Of a stretch of DNA of 64,000 nucleotides, positions 60,719-64,000 are shown in pieces (position 1 is the stretch's first letter; each line of letters begins with the position of its first letter). Source of the stretch: Ruminococcaceae bacterium UBA3751 (lineage in GTDB: Bacteria; Bacillota; Clostridia; Oscillospirales; Acutalibacteraceae); the NCBI GenBank assembly GCA_002371215.1, contig DFGL01000045.1, forward strand, positions 1 to 64,000. Reading direction: 5' to 3'. A program made the translations under genes and the position numbers. The notes under the pieces are model-generated. The model had not been told where the DNA came from and ran no database searches. It saw nothing but the letters and a program-made list of their open reading frames with translations.

Positions 60719-60730
60719 GTCATTTGTAAC
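60700..60730. promoter_or_regulatory. WalR-like boxes over the ftsZ promoter
   Basis: GTTACAA occurs at 60700 and 60711 and inverted (TTGTAAC) at 60724. On the minus strand TGTAAC-N5-TGTAAC fits the WalR consensus TGTWAH-N5-TGTWAH exactly. WalR is known to act on ftsAZ in Bacillus subtilis. Here the sites overlap the -10 box, which would suit repression or a different promoter. Confidence 0.5.
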
Positions 60731-60769
60731 GGGTAAAAACCTGACAAATAATTATTAAGGAGAATTAAA

Positions 60770-61882
60770 ATGGGCAGATACGAAATTGACACAGACGATA
60801 ATAGGGTAGTAAACATTAAAGTAATCGGTGTCGGTGGCGGCGGTGGAAATGCCGTTAACCGAATGGTAAAATGTAATATTAAAGACGTAGAATTTGTAGC
60901 AATTAACTCTGATAAGCCTGCACTCAGTAAATCTTCGGCTACTCAGAAAATCCTTATCGGTGAAAAGACCACTAAGGGTATGGGCGCCGGTGCAAAGCCT
61001 GAGGTTGGTATGAAAGCTGCTGAAGAGAGCCGTGAATCAATCACTGACGTTCTTCAGGGCGCAGAAATGATTTTCATTACCGCAGGTATGGGCGGCGGTA
61101 CAGGAACAGGTGCTGCTCCTATCGTTGCTAAGATTGCTAAGGATATGGGTATCCTCACTGTAGGCGTTGTAACAACTCCCTTCGGTTTTGAAGGTAAGCG
61201 CCGTATGGCTCAGGCTCAGGAGGGTATTAATGAGCTTGCTCAGTATGTAGACAGCATTATGGTTATTCCCAATGAAAACCTTAAGCTCGTTTCCAAGGAA
61301 AAGATTACTCTTCTTAATGCATTTGATATTGCTAACGACGTTCTCCGTCAGGGCGTTCAGTCTATCTCTGACCTTGTTAATGCAACAGGCCTTGTAAACT
61401 CTGACTTTGCGGACGTTACAGAGATTATGAAAGATGCCGGCTATGCTCATATGGGCGTTGGCAGAGCAAAGGGTAAGGATAAGGCAGAAGTTGCTGCTGC
61501 TCAGGCAATTTCTTCACCTCTTCTTCAGACTTCAATCGACGGTGCTCGCGGCGTACTTCTTAATATCACAGCTTCAACAGATATCGGTCTTGAAGAGATT
61601 GACGCTGCTTCTAACGTTGTTATGGAAAGCGTACATCCTGACTGTGAAATCATCTGGGGTGCAAACTTTGATGAAGATCTTGAGGATGAAATGATTATTA
61701 CTGTTATTGCAACTCGTTTCGGTGAAGAAGGTCCGAAGGAGATGAAGTCAATTACTGCTAATAAAGCCGTAGCTCCTCCGACTGACAAGCCCGCAGCTCC
61801 TGCTGTACAGCCTGAAGTTTCTAACTTTACTGCTAAAGACGATGATGCTTTTGACGATATTGTTAACTTCTTCAGAAAATAA
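60770..61882 (+). CDS. ftsZ: Cell division GTPase FtsZ
   Basis: A 370-residue tubulin-like GTPase that forms the Z ring. Motifs: [16 protein letters not shown] at residues ~17-32, [13 protein letters not shown], the tubulin signature [12 protein letters not shown] near 105, [10 protein letters not shown] and the T7 loop [12 protein letters not shown] near 205-217. After a Pro/Ala-rich linker the C-terminal peptide is [13 protein letters not shown], which binds membrane anchors such as SepF. No ftsA gene is next to it. AAGGAG lies 7 bases upstream. It has its own promoter and terminator and is therefore monocistronic. Confidence 0.98.
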   Translation: MGRYEIDTDDNRVVNIKVIGVGGGGGNAVNRMVKCNIKDVEFVAINSDKPALSKSSATQKILIGEKTTKGMGAGAKPEVGMKAAEESRESITDVLQGAEMIFITAGMGGGTGTGAAPIVAKIAKDMGILTVGVVTTPFGFEGKRRMAQAQEGINELAQYVDSIMVIPNENLKLVSKEKITLLNAFDIANDVLRQGVQSISDLVNATGLVNSDFADVTEIMKDAGYAHMGVGRAKGKDKAEVAAAQAISSPLLQTSIDGARGVLLNITASTDIGLEEIDAASNVVMESVHPDCEIIWGANFDEDLEDEMIITVIATRFGEEGPKEMKSITANKAVAPPTDKPAAPAVQPEVSNFTAKDDDAFDDIVNFFRK

Positions 61883-61894
61883 TTACATAAATTT

Positions 61895-61920
61895 AGGCAC
61901 TGCTAAGCAGTGCCTTTTTT
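61895..61920 (+). terminator. ftsZ terminator
   Basis: A 9-bp stem AGGCACTGC/GCAGTGCCT with a TAA loop is followed by a T-run. Confidence 0.9.
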
Positions 61921-62002
61921 ATACAATTTGTTATCGTAAAAACACAAGTGAAAATGAGGGTGTAAAGTCATAATTATTGGACGCAAGGTGAAAAACTTTA
62001 CA

Positions 62003-62075
62003 TTTTTCACATTTTCCACCGACTTTTCCACATTTCAAAGTCGTAAATTCCACCTTTTTAACACAGTTTTCCACA
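62003..62075 (+). promoter_or_regulatory. Array of DnaA-box-like sites
   Basis: Five similar sites on the plus strand: TTTTTCACA (62003), TTTTCCACC (62012), TTTTCCACA (62024), AATTCCACC (62046), TTTTCCACA (62067). Two match the DnaA box variant TTTTCCACA exactly. Spacing of 9, 12, 22 and 21 bases is near helical multiples. The gene-free 61921-62184 contains little else apart from the hairpin at 62128. Confidence 0.45.
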
Positions 62076-62127
62076 TTGCCGCTCAAGAAATCCTCTGTAA
62101 AGTAAATATACTTACCACTTAATAATT

Positions 62128-62160
62128 AACCTCGGCACGATATATTGTGCCGAGGTTTTT
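62128..62160. terminator. Hairpin downstream of the mannosidase gene
   Basis: An 11-bp perfect stem AACCTCGGCAC/GTGCCGAGGTT with an 8-base loop and five T on the plus strand; the minus strand has only a short TTAATT. It lies between ftsZ and the convergent gene. Confidence 0.65.
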
Positions 62161-62184
62161 GCGTAAAATTATTCTATTTGTATA

Positions 62185-64000
62185 TTACCATTCACTTTTA
62201 GTGTATGAGCGTATGATATTTGTCAGAATATTATCGCGCTTTAATCCTTTACCTTTTCCGCCTTTTATCTGGTCCTGAATTTTTCCGGCGCGTATTGTTA
62301 CAAAATCAGCCTTATCAATCAGTTTATCCATCGGCGGAATTTTGCCGAATTCATATTCTTCTTCAACACTGTCGGTAAGTTTTGTTGCAAGATAAGTTGT
62401 TGAGAACCTTTTTACTCCTGTCATTGCGAGTATAACCGTTTTATTATCCTCAGGAAGAGTAAGCGTTTTGCAGTTTCTTACGTCTATTTCGTAAATAAAA
62501 AAGTATGCCTTTGCGTTTGCAATATTTCCTTCGGGATGGTGAGTATGGGTGAATTCCATTCCAACTTCAGCGTCTTTAATCATCGCTGTCTGATTAAGAC
62601 CTGCCATATCCCACTTTCCGTACGGCTCGCGCATTGCGTGAATGGTGAAGGTACGCTTTTTATTATCTGCGAAAACGCTGAATTCATGGTCGTCGGTAAC
62701 GCTTGCTGCAAGAATATAAAACTTCGTTATGCCCTTGGGTAGCTCGATTTCCTGTTCTCTCGGAATAAGAATATTCTTAACCATATCGGAATTCGGCATT
62801 CTGAAGTTTATTCCGTGTACCGTAAAGCTTTCGCTTATAAGCTCGTTCGGAAGGGAACATCCGCTGCCTTGGAGGATAACGTTTACCTTGTAATCATCAC
62901 TTGTTATACCCTGAGAGTTATACTCTATATCAAGCTTTTTATAGTTTTCTTTAGCTTTGTTTTTGTTGCACTTAACATTGAGTTTAAAGCTCTTGATTTC
63001 ATTGGGCTTAAGGTCAAAAACAAGAGTACCATCCTCGCATTTTGCAGCTTTTCTGTATTCTTCACTTGAGAATACCTCGCTCGCCTCTGTGATGTCACCG
63101 AAGAGTGAAAGCTTAATGCCTTTGTGTGCTTTTCCCGTCGCTTCGTTAACGCGGATAATTATGTCTTCTCCGTCCTCGCTTCTCTTAAACGCCCTGATAA
63201 GAGCGTTTTTACTGCTTACCTTAAGTGCTGAAAAGCTTGTTCCGAGTGAGCCTTCTCTGCGCGATGACGTCTGAAAGGCGGTCATTTTTTTGCAGAACAT
63301 CTCAGCGTTAATCTGAGTTTCAGCGTTTCTCGCGCCTTTGTGAGCAAAAACAGCAAAGGAGAATATGTTTCTTCCTATGTCCTGTAAATCCTGGCGTGCG
63401 TCCTTTGTGAAAGCGCCTGCGGGCGTGTGAATACAAGTGAGACGCAGTGTGTTATCGTTCGGCTTGTCCCAACCGTATTTACAGTCTGAAAATACGCTGA
63501 TTCCGTAGCCTTTTTCGCCATCGGTAATATCAGCCCAGTGCTGAGCGGGTACTTCATAAAGATTATCGGCGTTGTTACCTCTGAAAATTGTTCCGAGTCC
63601 CAAATCATATTCAGCTCTCTCATTTTCAGCGGTAAAGGGGAACTGTGCCTTGAGCATAGTCCTTCTGTCATGCCAGTCAACAAAATTGTCAACCTTAATG
63701 AATTCACCGTTAGCCGAAAGTGAAACCGTCTGTATAAACTGCGAACAGCCCGCGTGTCTCGTGATTTTTATTGCAATTCTCGCGGGTCCGTTTTCAACAA
63801 TTTCAAATTCAGGCTCTCCTGCATATGCGTATGGCTCTCCGTCTATATCCTCTTTGCGCATTTCCCAGCTTGGGTAATTAAGTTCGCCTAAATCGTGGTG
63901 AAGCGCAAGCTTAATAGGCGCTGAGAGAAGCTGTACCTTAAGCTTTTTATCAATAATTGAGGCAATATCGCCGTTTCTGTTAAATATAACTCTGTAGCGC
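62185..64000 (-). CDS. GH38 alpha-mannosidase, C-terminal part (cut by window edge)
   Basis: At least 604 residues of the C-terminal portion of a family GH38 alpha-mannosidase; the catalytic N-terminal half lies beyond the right edge. The frame stays open from base 64000, giving RYRVIFNRNGDIASIIDK, a typical start of the post-catalytic beta domains, so a Met at 63861 is not the true start. GH38C features: VENGPARIAIKI near window residue 75, WHDRRTMLKAQFPF, GTIFRGNNADNLYEVPAQHWADI and LSLFGDITEASEVFS. The protein has no visible C-terminal anchor and is probably cytoplasmic, trimming mannosides imported by a transporter. Confidence 0.88.
   Translation of the reverse strand, partial: RYRVIFNRNGDIASIIDKKLKVQLLSAPIKLALHHDLGELNYPSWEMRKEDIDGEPYAYAGEPEFEIVENGPARIAIKITRHAGCSQFIQTVSLSANGEFIKVDNFVDWHDRRTMLKAQFPFTAENERAEYDLGLGTIFRGNNADNLYEVPAQHWADITDGEKGYGISVFSDCKYGWDKPNDNTLRLTCIHTPAGAFTKDARQDLQDIGRNIFSFAVFAHKGARNAETQINAEMFCKKMTAFQTSSRREGSLGTSFSALKVSSKNALIRAFKRSEDGEDIIIRVNEATGKAHKGIKLSLFGDITEASEVFSSEEYRKAAKCEDGTLVFDLKPNEIKSFKLNVKCNKNKAKENYKKLDIEYNSQGITSDDYKVNVILQGSGCSLPNELISESFTVHGINFRMPNSDMVKNILIPREQEIELPKGITKFYILAASVTDDHEFSVFADNKKRTFTIHAMREPYGKWDMAGLNQTAMIKDAEVGMEFTHTHHPEGNIANAKAYFFIYEIDVRNCKTLTLPEDNKTVILAMTGVKRFSTTYLATKLTDSVEEEYEFGKIPPMDKLIDKADFVTIRAGKIQDQIKGGKGKGLKRDNILTNIIRSYTKSEW

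Noticed and set aside
61921..62184. Chromosomal replication origin
   Set aside because: DnaA-like boxes are present but there is no dnaA, dnaN, recF or rpmH context and no clear AT-rich unwinding element beside them.

Overview
This 64 kb window looks like a chromosomal segment of a low-to-mid GC Gram-positive anaerobe of the class Clostridia, probably Oscillospirales/Ruminococcaceae-like. The evidence is sigma-A promoters of the TTGACA/TATAAT type, GGAGG ribosome binding sites, a meso-DAP type MurE, EF-P followed by a CD1247-like zinc-ribbon protein, many secreted proteins with Gram-positive signal peptides, and a dcw cluster in Firmicutes order. Genus assignment is inference.

Positions 1-22323 look like a genomic island in a tRNA-Leu(CAG) gene. 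The intact tRNA is at 22270-22355 on the minus strand. A 48-bp identical copy of its 3' part, from anticodon loop to acceptor stem, begins at base 1. No integrase is visible. The island carries a LytS-like histidine kinase with a SARP-like response regulator, a 7-TM protein, a PrsW-like intramembrane protease, and a long same-strand cluster of surface proteins: a beta-helix protein, a 1645-residue protein, four tandem 740-790-residue paralogues and a lipoprotein. I recognise no described system with this composition. It is the best candidate here for something new, perhaps a regulated cell-surface module whose paralogues exchange sequence by gene conversion.

Positions 22357-48790 are mixed core and accessory genes: a Gfo/Idh/MocA oxidoreductase, a heterodimeric ABC exporter with one degenerate ATP site and a TetR/DhaS-like regulator, a secreted cysteine-peptidase-like protein with FnIII repeats, rpsU, aroQ, efp, a CD1247-like protein, a large secreted protein followed by a 40-residue acidic peptide, a Na+/Ca2+ exchanger, capA-like/glnA/DUF2974, an aldo-keto reductase, tRNA-Ser(GGA), a PAP2 phosphatase, two tandem CDP-glycerol glycerophosphotransferase-like proteins and a GPH-type sugar transporter. 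A palindromic dispersed repeat occurs near the tRNA-Leu and again inside a duplication of the rpsU tail.

Positions 48860-61920 are the division and cell-wall cluster: mraZ-rsmH-ftsL-pbp(PASTA)-murE-mraY-ftsW-murG-murA-ftsQ/divIB, then ftsZ from its own promoter. murF and murD are missing from their usual places. Regulatory DNA is rich: probable MraZ boxes downstream of the mraZ promoter, WalR-like TGTWAH-N5-TGTWAH boxes at both mraZ and ftsZ, a 14-bp hairpin that buries the murA ribosome binding site and start codon, and an array of DnaA-box-like sites downstream of ftsZ. The window ends inside a GH38 alpha-mannosidase gene on the minus strand.
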